Assembly: GCA_031277235.1 (NCBI GenBank)
Contig: JAITMT010000069.1
Coordinates: forward strand, 1 to 29,401
Reading direction: 5' to 3'
From: Tannerella sp.
Lineage (GTDB): Bacteria > Bacteroidota > Bacteroidia > Bacteroidales > Tannerellaceae
DNA: 29,401 nt
Part shown: positions 14,243-20,461 of the stretch, one piece after another
Position numbering within the stretch: the stretch's first letter is position 1
Layout: the number at the start of each line of letters is the position of its first letter
The notes under the pieces: model-generated
Databases searched by the model: none
What the model was told of the DNA's origin: nothing
Seen by the model: only the letters and a program-made list of their open reading frames with translations
Program-made: the position numbers and the translations under genes

Positions 14243-16479
14243 TGCGAACTCCTTTCTTTTAAATTAAAATTCATATTTCTATTTTTAAATATATTAACAA
14301 TTTCGTTATACTCAGCCGTCATTCCTAATTTTTCAAATAAATCCAAAGCAATATGTCCGTATTTAATAATTTGTTTATCTATCCTATATTTAGTAATAAA
14401 ATTTGTTTTTTTCTTATCATAGATTTTTGCAAGTCCTTCGCAACACCGAGCCTTTGTGCTTTTTCGTTGAACCCTCTCTGCTAAATCAAGACCTTTCAAA
14501 TAACATCTTTTCGCCTCGTCATATTCTCCTAAATGATAATGTGAATGCCCCAAATGACTTAATGAAACAGACAATCCTTCAGTATCTTGTATTTCTTCTG
14601 CCATATTTTTTGAAGCACTTAATGAAATTTTCGCATTGTTAAAATCACCTAACTTATTATAGCAAATTCCTGTTTCTTGTAGCAACGATACTTCGCCGAC
14701 CATGTGTTTTTTGTCGCCTAAAGCAACCCAATCTGCGAAAATGGCAACATCTTCCTTGTGTGTTTCTCTGTATTTTTCTAAAATTCTTGAAACTTTTTTA
14801 AATTTTTCTGGCGCATTTCTGTGTTTTTTACCCATTTTTATTAGTGCTGACAAACGCTCTGCTAAAATTATATCCAATTCGCCACCTGCTCTTTGCATAT
14901 AATTCGTACTTTCGGTAGCCCACTTTTCTGTTTCATTAGATTTGCCTTGCCAAAAAGATACAATTCCTATATAATAGGCTTGTTTTCCTGCTTCTGCATT
15001 AAATAATGGCTGTTGATTGGCTAATTCTTTTGCTGCGTTAAATGCCATTTCGCAAACATCTATCCTATGCTGCCAAAATCCTCTACTCCACAAAAACACA
15101 TTGATAAATTTTGCAAAATTTATAACAACTTCTTTATCTCCTCCATTTTTATCAATTAGTCCAATAGTTTTTATCATATTGGGAAGTTCGTGTTCCAATT
15201 CATCATAGTCCTCCACTTTCTTTTTTTTGTAGCGTTCTTGGCAAAATTCCACGTAATATTTTCCCAAGTTTAATGCTGTTACTGTTTCATCATGGTCTGA
15301 ATATGAAAGTGCATTTTTGCTGAACCGTATTGTCCAAGGGTGCATTGAAAAAAATGTTTTATCATCGCTCAGCCCTTGATTTGTGTTAATGAGTGATAAA
15401 TCCACCAATTTTGTCAGAGCATCAGAAAATTCAGAGGGGGTTAAGTTCGTTGCTGCCAACAATACCTTGCTTGATATTGTTGGTGTAACGAAAAACAACA
15501 TTGCTTTAAAGATTTCTTTATGCGGATTGTCTATCATATTCCATGAGGTTGTAAACATTTCGTTTAACAGGGCGAGGCGACCTGAATCAATATCCGTTCT
15601 CATTGATTCAATTGTTCGTCCATTTTTTATTTGACCGATTGCAAATTTTATTGCTAACGGTAAGCCATTGCTAAAGTCATATATTACTTCTATCGCATTT
15701 TTATTTACAAGGTGCTGTAGTCCTTTTTCTTTTAATTCATTAAGAATAATCTTACTACCGTCTGCCTTACTTAATTTTCCAATCTTTACTTCTTTTGGAT
15801 TTTGCGCAATTTCACCATTTAGGTGTCGTGCTGTAACTAATACCCTATTATTTTCTGGTATTGATTTCATAAAATTATATATTTGATTGTCTATAATTGT
15901 TTCAAAGTTATCAAAAACGAAGAATACATTTTTTTCTTGTAATATTTTTATTATTGCACTCCTTTTTGAATTAACATCATTTGATAAAATATGCAGGTGC
16001 TCTAATACTTGTGCTGTTGTATCTAAAATATTATTCAAGTCAATGCTATTCATGCCTGTTTCTGCCGTTTTCGCATTAATCCATATAATTGCATCAAACC
16101 TCTTGGGTTTTTGCTTGAATTTTTCGGCTATATCACGAGCAATAGTAGATTTTCCAATTCCTCCTGAATCTTCAATAAGCACAATGCGACTTTTTTTAAC
16201 CAACTTCAAAATTTCTTTTGCTTTTCTCTTCCTATCTTTACCTAAAAGTTCCCCAATAGAGTCAATAGGTGGTAAATTATTTAGAATTAAACTTTTATGA
16301 GATTGTTTATGAGATTGTTCTTTTACTTTTTCTTGCGGTTTTGGTTTAAGATTTTTTGGCTTTGAAAGCCATTCTTTGATAGTGATAAAGCCAACAAAAA
16401 TTCCTAAAAGTACACCAAAAGCAACAACAAATTGCCAATGTTCACTTAAAGATTGAATTATAGAGTTAAACCATTCCAT
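14239..16479 (-). CDS. Membrane-anchored STAND/NB-ARC-type ATPase with TPR-like C-terminus
   Basis: Protein of 746 residues. An N-terminal membrane segment (about 17-34) is followed by a lysine/proline-rich linker. The NB-ARC-type nucleotide-binding part has Walker A GGIGKS (106-111), Walker B VFFVFDN with D190, an RVLVTAR sensor strand (212-218) and GLPLAI (272-277), then a winged-helix-like region (about 305-390). The C-terminal 300 residues contain helical repeats, two resembling TPRs (LGDFNNAKISLSASKNMAEE; LGEYDEAKRCYLKGLDLAER). STAND ATPases are switch proteins that oligomerise on ligand binding; many bacterial ones act in phage defence or transcriptional control. The membrane anchor puts the ATPase on the inner face of the membrane. 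Three bases separate it from the methyltransferase gene and it overlaps the cupin gene, indicating one operon. The effector function is not identified. Confidence 0.85.
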   Translation of the reverse strand: MEWFNSIIQSLSEHWQFVVAFGVLLGIFVGFITIKEWLSKPKNLKPKPQEKVKEQSHKQSHKSLILNNLPPIDSIGELLGKDRKRKAKEILKLVKKSRIVLIEDSGGIGKSTIARDIAEKFKQKPKRFDAIIWINAKTAETGMNSIDLNNILDTTAQVLEHLHILSNDVNSKRSAIIKILQEKNVFFVFDNFETIIDNQIYNFMKSIPENNRVLVTARHLNGEIAQNPKEVKIGKLSKADGSKIILNELKEKGLQHLVNKNAIEVIYDFSNGLPLAIKFAIGQIKNGRTIESMRTDIDSGRLALLNEMFTTSWNMIDNPHKEIFKAMLFFVTPTISSKVLLAATNLTPSEFSDALTKLVDLSLINTNQGLSDDKTFFSMHPWTIRFSKNALSYSDHDETVTALNLGKYYVEFCQERYKKKKVEDYDELEHELPNMIKTIGLIDKNGGDKEVVINFAKFINVFLWSRGFWQHRIDVCEMAFNAAKELANQQPLFNAEAGKQAYYIGIVSFWQGKSNETEKWATESTNYMQRAGGELDIILAERLSALIKMGKKHRNAPEKFKKVSRILEKYRETHKEDVAIFADWVALGDKKHMVGEVSLLQETGICYNKLGDFNNAKISLSASKNMAEEIQDTEGLSVSLSHLGHSHYHLGEYDEAKRCYLKGLDLAERVQRKSTKARCCEGLAKIYDKKKTNFITKYRIDKQIIKYGHIALDLFEKLGMTAEYNEIVNIFKNRNMNFNLKERSSQ

Positions 16480-16482
16480 ATC

Positions 16483-17235
16483 TTAACTTTCATTATTTTT
16501 TTGTAATATGATAATTGTATAACCTGCAAATTTTGCCACAAAGCCACCATCTTTCATATCCTCTTTGAACAAAGATATGCCTTTGTTAAATTCGTCTTCT
16601 GGCAATAGCGCAAAAATAGAAAAGGCTTTGTTTTGAACTAAACTGAAATATTCTTTATCAATCGGCATATCTGTACCATTTATGAAATCATGATTTGAAC
16701 GCAAAGAAAATCCGCTTTGTTGTGCGGTTGATACAATTTTTTCTATTTCGTGATAGCGCTTATAATCAATTTCTAAAAGAGACGGAAAATATTTGTTGTA
16801 AAATCTATTTTTCATTAACTTACGCGATTGCGTAGCAATAAAAATAGAAGCGTCTTTTTTGCATACTCGTTGTAAATTATTGAACAATGCCTTTAAATCA
16901 TCAATAAAATGTATTGAGTTTATAAGAAATACGGCATCGAAAAAATTGTCTTCGTAAGGAATATTTAAGTGTGAGCCGTCTTTGATTGTCAGAGCCGTTT
17001 TTTCAAACGCTATTTTTCGCATATCTTCTGATGGGTCTAAACCGAATAAATTGGAATAGCCTTTTAGTTTTAGTGCTTCTAAATAGTTGCCTGTTCCACA
17101 ACCAAAATCAAGAATTTTCTTAGTTTCAGTAATCTCTAATTTGTCAATTACTTTCTCAACTAATCTCATATCCGCTGCTCTATGAGTGTCGTACTTTTTT
17201 GAATACTCTTTTACATTAAATTTTGAATTTCCCAT
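16483..17235 (-). CDS. Class I SAM-dependent methyltransferase
   Basis: Protein of 250 residues with typical small-molecule methyltransferase motifs: ILDFGCGTGNYLEAL (about 41-55, motif I), GLDPS with the ribose-binding acid (70s), DGSHLNIPYEDNFFDAVFLI (motif II region, about 87-106) and LQRVCKKDASIFIATQS (about 120-136). It is closest in style to the UbiE/Methyltransf_11 group. The C-terminal part (from about 150) is unassigned and may set substrate choice. It is the first gene of the operon with the STAND ATPase and cupin. Start at 17235 fits the open frame; no clear -7 box is seen in the 50 bases between it and the conserved box at 17285-17321. Confidence 0.88.
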   Translation of the reverse strand: MGNSKFNVKEYSKKYDTHRAADMRLVEKVIDKLEITETKKILDFGCGTGNYLEALKLKGYSNLFGLDPSEDMRKIAFEKTALTIKDGSHLNIPYEDNFFDAVFLINSIHFIDDLKALFNNLQRVCKKDASIFIATQSRKLMKNRFYNKYFPSLLEIDYKRYHEIEKIVSTAQQSGFSLRSNHDFINGTDMPIDKEYFSLVQNKAFSIFALLPEDEFNKGISLFKEDMKDGGFVAKFAGYTIIILQKNNES

Positions 17236-17284
17236 TCCAACTATTTTTTTTGTTAATTTTCAATCTTATTTCTTCTGTACGCTA

Positions 17285-17321
17285 CCAATTTGCACTGCAC
17301 TGTCCCAAAATGACAGATAAC
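17285..17321. repeat. Conserved 37-base box, copy 2
   Basis: Plus strand CCAATTTGCACTGCACTGTC followed by CCAAAATGACAGATAAC; nearly identical to 13512-13547. It marks the upstream edge of the accessory island, 50 bases before the methyltransferase start. Unlike copy 1 it is not followed by an intact attC-like hairpin; the sequence beyond (17322-17366) is AT-rich and unremarkable. This could be a recombined island end. Confidence 0.7.
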
Positions 17322-17366
17322 TCATAAATATACGCCCCTTTCTCCATTTTTCAAAACAAATGATAT

Positions 17367-17645
17367 TCATACAACCTCCAGATTATCAATAATTTTTCTC
17401 CTTTCATGCAGTGCGTATTTTGTATTGCCAAATCTGTATTGGCGCACCTCCGACAATACTAAATACGTCATTGCATCCGGCTTTCTCCCAAAAAGCCCGC
17501 CTGCTTTCCTGAAATCGCAGGCGTGCTTTTGAAATTTTCCGTCCGTTCTTTTTTGAAAAGCCCGCCTGCTTTTCACTTTGTCTTTTCGTACTTCGGAGTT
17601 CCCCGGATTTTCCTTTTGGGTTAATACATACGTAACTGCCATCAT
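17367..17645 (-). pseudogene. Probable remnant of an HU-like DNA-binding protein gene with an inserted palindromic unit
   Basis: The 92-codon frame starts MMAVTYVLTQKENPGNSE, like the N-terminus of Bacteroidota HU-type DNA-binding proteins, and later has DAMTYLVLSEVRQYRFGNT, which resembles the later dimerisation/helix region. The middle (KSRRAFQKRTDGKFQ...GGLFG) does not fit. It is encoded by a palindrome: 17491-17504 pairs with 17516-17529, and a direct copy of AAAAGCCCGCCTGCTTT occurs at 17491-17507 and 17556-17572. I infer that a repeat unit interrupted the gene, followed by decay. A complete promoter stands upstream (17657-17689). The HU match is by eye; an unrelated small protein or spurious frame is possible. 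Confidence 0.4.
17491..17572. repeat. Short palindromic/direct repeat unit (AAAAGCCCGCCTGCTTT)
   Basis: AAAAGCCCGCCTGCTTT occurs at 17491-17507 and again at 17556-17572. Between them, GCAGGCGTGCTTTT (17516-17529) is the near-exact reverse complement of the first copy, so 17491-17529 can form a 14-bp hairpin with one mismatch. Probably a REP-like element. Confidence 0.65.
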
Positions 17646-17656
17646 TTATAGAGTTT

Positions 17657-17689
17657 CAAATGTAAATTCTTTTCAAAAGCCGCCGCAAA
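17657..17689 (-). promoter_or_regulatory. Promoter of the HU-like remnant
   Basis: Minus strand shows TTTG (17686-17689), a 21-base spacer, then TACATTTG (17657-17664), a close fit to the Bacteroidota sigma-ABfr consensus TTTG-N19-21-TAnnTTTG. It ends 12 bases before the ATG at 17645. Confidence 0.6.
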
Positions 17690-17732
17690 AATAGACATTA
17701 TTTTTTGAACAGACAAGAAAAATCTATTTTTT

Positions 17733-17790
17733 TATTTGAAGATTCGATAATTTGAAAATTTGAAGATTTGAAAATTTGAAAATTTGAGGA
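17733..17790. repeat. Degenerate short tandem repeats (AATTTGAAGATTTGAAA type)
   Basis: Repeated ATTTGAA/GATTTGAAAA units fill this stretch immediately downstream of the ThuA gene. A different short-period repeat precedes ThuA (18552-18586), so the gene is bracketed by simple-sequence tracts. Such tracts may promote slippage and deletion. Confidence 0.7.
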
Positions 17791-17796
17791 TTCTTT

Positions 17797-18543
17797 TCAA
17801 TCTCTTACCCACATAATGGCTTGTGTAAGCAGTTTTGCGAAGTTGGGATTTGTCCAGGCATGGTTGTCGTGTCCGAGCAGGACGGTTACGATTTTCGACT
17901 TTCCGTAGCGGTTTGTCCAGGCGATGGACGGCGTGCTCGTCGGTTCGCCGGTGGTGAGCAGGACGTGCACTCCGGGATTGACGCTGCCTCCGTGATAGGT
18001 CTCGTCGAGAATGTCGAAATCCCGGATGCCTTTGGTAACGGGGTGTTTTTTGTCGGCGACCTTCACGCGGAACTCCACATCGTGCCTGTAAGTGGACGCG
18101 GGATGCTCGACGCCTTCACTGTCCGTCCACGGCTTTTCGTGATAGCGTCCGCCGATGATTTCCTGATATTCATCCCATTCCTGATACGAGCAGTAGGCGT
18201 GATGCAGGACCACCATCCCTTTTCCGGCTTTCAGGCAGTCCGTGAAGTCCTGCTTTTCCTGTTCGCTGATGTTGTTGGGCATGTCGTAGAAAAGAGCGAC
18301 ATCGAACGACGTCCGGTTTTCGGGACGGAACATTGCCAGTGCGCCGGGATGTTTCACTTCGGTAACGGTGCAGCCCGCAAGCGACCGGACAAACGCATAA
18401 AACGGTTCTTCGTCGAAGTCGTGCCCGCCGGTAACGAGCAATACGCGCACGGGTTCCTTTTTCTTTTGGGCAAAAGCCCCGGCGCTGAATAATACCATCA
18501 TGGAAACGATGGCGAGGGTTGTAATTTTGAATATTTTCTTCAT
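17797..18543 (-). CDS. ThuA-domain protein, secreted
   Basis: Protein of 248 residues: signal peptide (1-25, ending AGAFAQ) and a ThuA domain (about 32-246). Recognisable landmarks are VRVLLVTGGHDFDEEPF (33-49), FDVALFYDMP (80-89), GKGMVVLHHAYCSYQEW (107-123), GGRYHEKPW, DETYHGG (180-186) and VTVLLGHDNHAW (219-230). ThuA domains have a glutamine-amidotransferase-like fold and occur with glycoside-degrading genes; some are linked to ketoglycoside metabolism, but the reaction here is not known. The start at 18543 is chosen over one 29 codons upstream because it begins MKKIFKITTL, a signal peptide; the longer frame only translates a simple repeat. It follows the GH95 remnant, with which it was probably co-transcribed. 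Confidence 0.92.
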   Translation of the reverse strand: MKKIFKITTLAIVSMMVLFSAGAFAQKKKEPVRVLLVTGGHDFDEEPFYAFVRSLAGCTVTEVKHPGALAMFRPENRTSFDVALFYDMPNNISEQEKQDFTDCLKAGKGMVVLHHAYCSYQEWDEYQEIIGGRYHEKPWTDSEGVEHPASTYRHDVEFRVKVADKKHPVTKGIRDFDILDETYHGGSVNPGVHVLLTTGEPTSTPSIAWTNRYGKSKIVTVLLGHDNHAWTNPNFAKLLTQAIMWVRD

Positions 18544-18551
18544 ACTGATTG

Positions 18552-18586
18552 GGGATTTTAGATTTTGGATTTTAGATTTTGGATTT
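18552..18586. repeat. Simple tandem repeat ATTTTAGATTTTGG
   Basis: Fourteen-to-fifteen-base units (GATTTTAGATTTTGG) occur in tandem between the GH95 remnant and ThuA start. They extend both neighbouring reading frames with the same SKIQNLKS residues, which shows those extensions are artefacts. Confidence 0.85.
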
Positions 18587-18914
18587 GCCTGCCGGGTATA
18601 AACGATACGTTTTTCCCTTTTCGGTGGCAAAATCGGTTACGGTTGTTGCCTTCGCGCGGCGTACCCGACCGGAGCGTATTTTCGTTGAGTTGATAATACT
18701 CGTTGAGCGGATTGCCATAGACCATTGCTCCAATATGCCCGTTACCCGGCGGCAAGGCTTCATCCCATACCTTCGCAGGACGGTCGTACCAAAGTTTCAA
18801 CGGTTTTGCCGGCTGTCCGTCGCCGCAACCCGGAGCCACTTCCCGCCACTGCAACGTCTGTGCGGATAAAAAGGACGATAAAAAAGCCAACCCTGTAATA
18901 ATGAATGATTTCAT
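18558..18914 (-). pseudogene. Internally deleted GH95 (alpha-L-fucosidase/galactosidase) gene
   Basis: Starts at ATG 18914 with a signal peptide (MKSFIITGLAFLSSFLSAQ). It continues with the GH95 N-terminus: LKLWYDRPAKVWDEALPPGN, then GHIGAMVYGNP and QLNENTLRSGTPREGNN. Full GH95 enzymes have about 750-800 residues; here the catalytic (alpha/alpha)6 barrel is missing. Directly after EGNN, the next frame reads TVTDFATEKGKTYRLYPAGK, which looks like the extreme C-terminus of GH95 enzymes. So one deletion of roughly 2 kb probably joined the two ends out of frame. The product would be inactive. The former gene suggests the locus once handled fucose-containing glycans. A -7 box (18941-18948) remains upstream. 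Confidence 0.8.
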
Positions 18915-18940
18915 GGTACAAATATTGTTCTTTAACGATA

Positions 18941-18948
18941 CAAATATA
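18941..18948 (-). promoter_or_regulatory. Candidate -7 box for GH95 remnant/ThuA
   Basis: Minus strand reads TATATTTG, matching TAnnTTTG, 26 bases before the GH95 ATG. No -33 TTTG is evident. It may still drive ThuA. Confidence 0.4.
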
Positions 18949-19134
18949 CCTGTTTTTTTTGTAATGCGGTTATCAATTTTGTCCCGAAAGAATGTAATTT
19001 TGTGTCCGGGGCTGTGTGAAAAGTTTTTATGAATATTCAATGTAACACGGTTTGCTTGCTCCGGTTTGGCCGACACGGATTGCAAACCGGCGTAAGCGAA
19101 CAATTGCAAAGCCGTTGAGAGGGAGTTACGTTCG

Positions 19135-19167
19135 ACTCTAACAGGGCTCCAAAACCCCTGTTAGAGT
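19135..19167 (-). terminator. Perfect 12-bp stem-loop downstream of the sorting-domain fragment
   Basis: ACTCTAACAGGG (19135-19146) pairs exactly with CCCTGTTAGAGT (19156-19167), loop of nine bases. It lies 11 bases past the stop of the gene at 19179-19685. A run of seven T precedes it on the minus strand, not after it, so it may be a 3'-end stabiliser rather than a classic terminator. A related hairpin follows SusD at 25659. Confidence 0.65.
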
Positions 19168-19178
19168 TGAAAAAAACG

Positions 19179-19685
19179 TCATCGAATCACCACTTTCCAC
19201 GTTCTGTTGCCCAGTTTCACAATATATACCCCGCGTTCAATATGATTGATAACGGTCGTGCCCTGCGGGAGGATTTGCTGTTTTACGATTGCGCCCGTCA
19301 GCGTGTAAACCGTTACGGTTTGCGCTTCCGAAGTCCTGATATAAATACTGTTGCCGTATGACCAGACGTGCGGTGCGCCGTCAACAATGCCGTTGCCTAC
19401 TTCGCCGTTTGGCTGAATTGTTACTGTAAGTGCGTCCCGGGTGATTAAGTCCCCACCCACAATATATTCCAGATTATCACCGTATCGGATTGCAAGTACT
19501 GCTGTAAAATTTTGACTATACCTAAAGTCAATTCCCGGGGTAAGAGTAGCAGGCACCGGCACTATATACCTGTCTCCATACTTTATCAGGTATCTGGTAG
19601 AATCTATTTTATCCAAATAGAACAATTCGCCACCCTGATTGTTGGGTTGCAAAATGGTTCCGAAAGAAGTTTTCATACATTTCAT
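19179..19685 (-). CDS. Orphan type IX secretion C-terminal domain protein (fragment likely)
   Basis: The last 65 residues (about 105-168) form a Por-secretion (type A) sorting domain: HVWSYGNSIYIRTSEAQTVT, VYTLTGAIVKQQ, then GVYIVKLGNRTWKVVIR. These domains send a cargo through the type IX system for surface anchoring. The 100 residues before it are beta-rich but show no known enzyme, and the predicted N-terminus (MKCMKTSFGT) is not a signal peptide, so the protein could not reach the periplasm as written. Most likely it is the surviving 3' end of a larger secreted protein, or the start is misplaced. No adequate upstream coding sequence is seen in the 775-base gap before SusC. Confidence 0.6.
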   Translation of the reverse strand: MKCMKTSFGTILQPNNQGGELFYLDKIDSTRYLIKYGDRYIVPVPATLTPGIDFRYSQNFTAVLAIRYGDNLEYIVGGDLITRDALTVTIQPNGEVGNGIVDGAPHVWSYGNSIYIRTSEAQTVTVYTLTGAIVKQQILPQGTTVINHIERGVYIVKLGNRTWKVVIR

Positions 19686-19758
19686 ATTTTCAAGTTAATA
19701 AACAGATCGTTTTTTTGTAAATTCCTTCGAGCGAAGAAGGACTTTGAAAGGCTGTAAA

Positions 19759-19842
19759 TTTCTATAAGGATCGCCGAAAATTTCTTCCCTTATAGAAATA
19801 TTTTTCCATAAGGACAGCCGAAAATTTCTTCCCGTATGGAAA
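19759..19842. repeat. Tandem pair of hairpin repeats
   Basis: Two adjacent units share a 15-base GCCGAAAATTTCTTC centre, starting at 19773 and 19817. Each is flanked by inverted arms: TTTCTATAAGG with CCTTATAGAAA (19759-19769/19788-19798), and TTTCCATAAGG with CCGTATGGAAA (19803-19813/19832-19842). Stem bases differ between units yet still pair, including compensating changes, which suggests selection for structure. Confidence 0.75.
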
Positions 19843-20324
19843 TTTTCCTGCGTCTGTATGGAAATTACGTTTCGAAATATACAACCGGTTCATGGTCAAT
19901 TTCTGTTAAAAAAAACGCTGCAAACTTAAAATATAATTTTTGAATAAACAATAGAAAAAGTTGACTTTTGGACTAAACTGTCAAAATTAGCGATCGAACA
20001 GTAAAAAGAGTATTTTTTTAACAGTTATGGAGAATAAATTTCCTCCAAAAAGATGAAAATGCGGGTGAACGGGAAAAAGGAATTTGACAACGGAAGCCAA
20101 CAAAATGAGGAAACATTAGCACGATTACAAAAAAAATTCACTTGCAAAAATTGACATTCCGAGTTGAATTAAACACCTTTTTTCCACCTTTTAAGAGAGG
20201 AAAAAGCGGATGTTTATTGCAAACTGTCACCAAAAACGGAAAATAAACAGGATTGTATAAAGAAAACGGTCATTAAAAGAAACTAATCTCTTCCCTGGTG
20301 TCTGTTTTTTCTAATTTTTACACA

Positions 20325-20346
20325 ATTATCTGACTGCAAAGATAAT
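20325..20346. promoter_or_regulatory. Inverted repeat upstream of SusC
   Basis: ATTATCT (20325-20331) and AGATAAT (20340-20346) form a perfect 7-base inverted repeat with an 8-base spacer, a plausible regulator site. The minus strand across it contains TATCTTTG, so a divergent -7 box is also possible. Confidence 0.35.
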
Positions 20347-20372
20347 ATTTTTTTTTGAATCTATAAAATAGT

Positions 20373-20415
20373 CTGTTTTTTTTAAACGATAAAAAATGAC
20401 CGTTTTTTATAAACG
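20373..20415 (+). promoter_or_regulatory. Candidate direct-repeat operator before SusC
   Basis: CTGTTTTTTTTAAACG (20373-20388) and CCGTTTTTTATAAACG (20400-20415) match at 14 of 16 positions and start 27 bases apart, 50-90 bases before the SusC ATG. AraC-type output domains of HTCS proteins bind paired sites in front of susC genes; this is offered as a candidate only. Confidence 0.35.
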
Positions 20416-20461
20416 TTTAGACTTTTATAAATTAGTTAATTCTTAAATTGAATGATGTAAA

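Larger units (their letters stand above)
19686..20461. other. Long leader region upstream of SusC
   Basis: No gene recognised in 776 bases. Contains two tandem hairpins (19759-19842), an inverted repeat (20325-20346) and two similar 16-base motifs (20373-20388, 20400-20415). It is very AT-rich next to SusC. A full -33/-7 promoter pair on the plus strand is not evident, so the start of SusC transcription remains unplaced. Confidence 0.5.

Noticed and set aside
9119..17321. CRISPR array or insertion sequence explanation for the repeats
   Set aside because: The repeats are few, long, imperfectly palindromic and separated by operons; there are no regular spacers, cas genes or transposase.
20337..20344. 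TATCTTTG (minus) as promoter of the sorting-domain fragment
   Set aside because: It is about 650 bases from the ATG at 19685, lacks a -33 TTTG, and is part of a palindrome, so the assignment is not supported.
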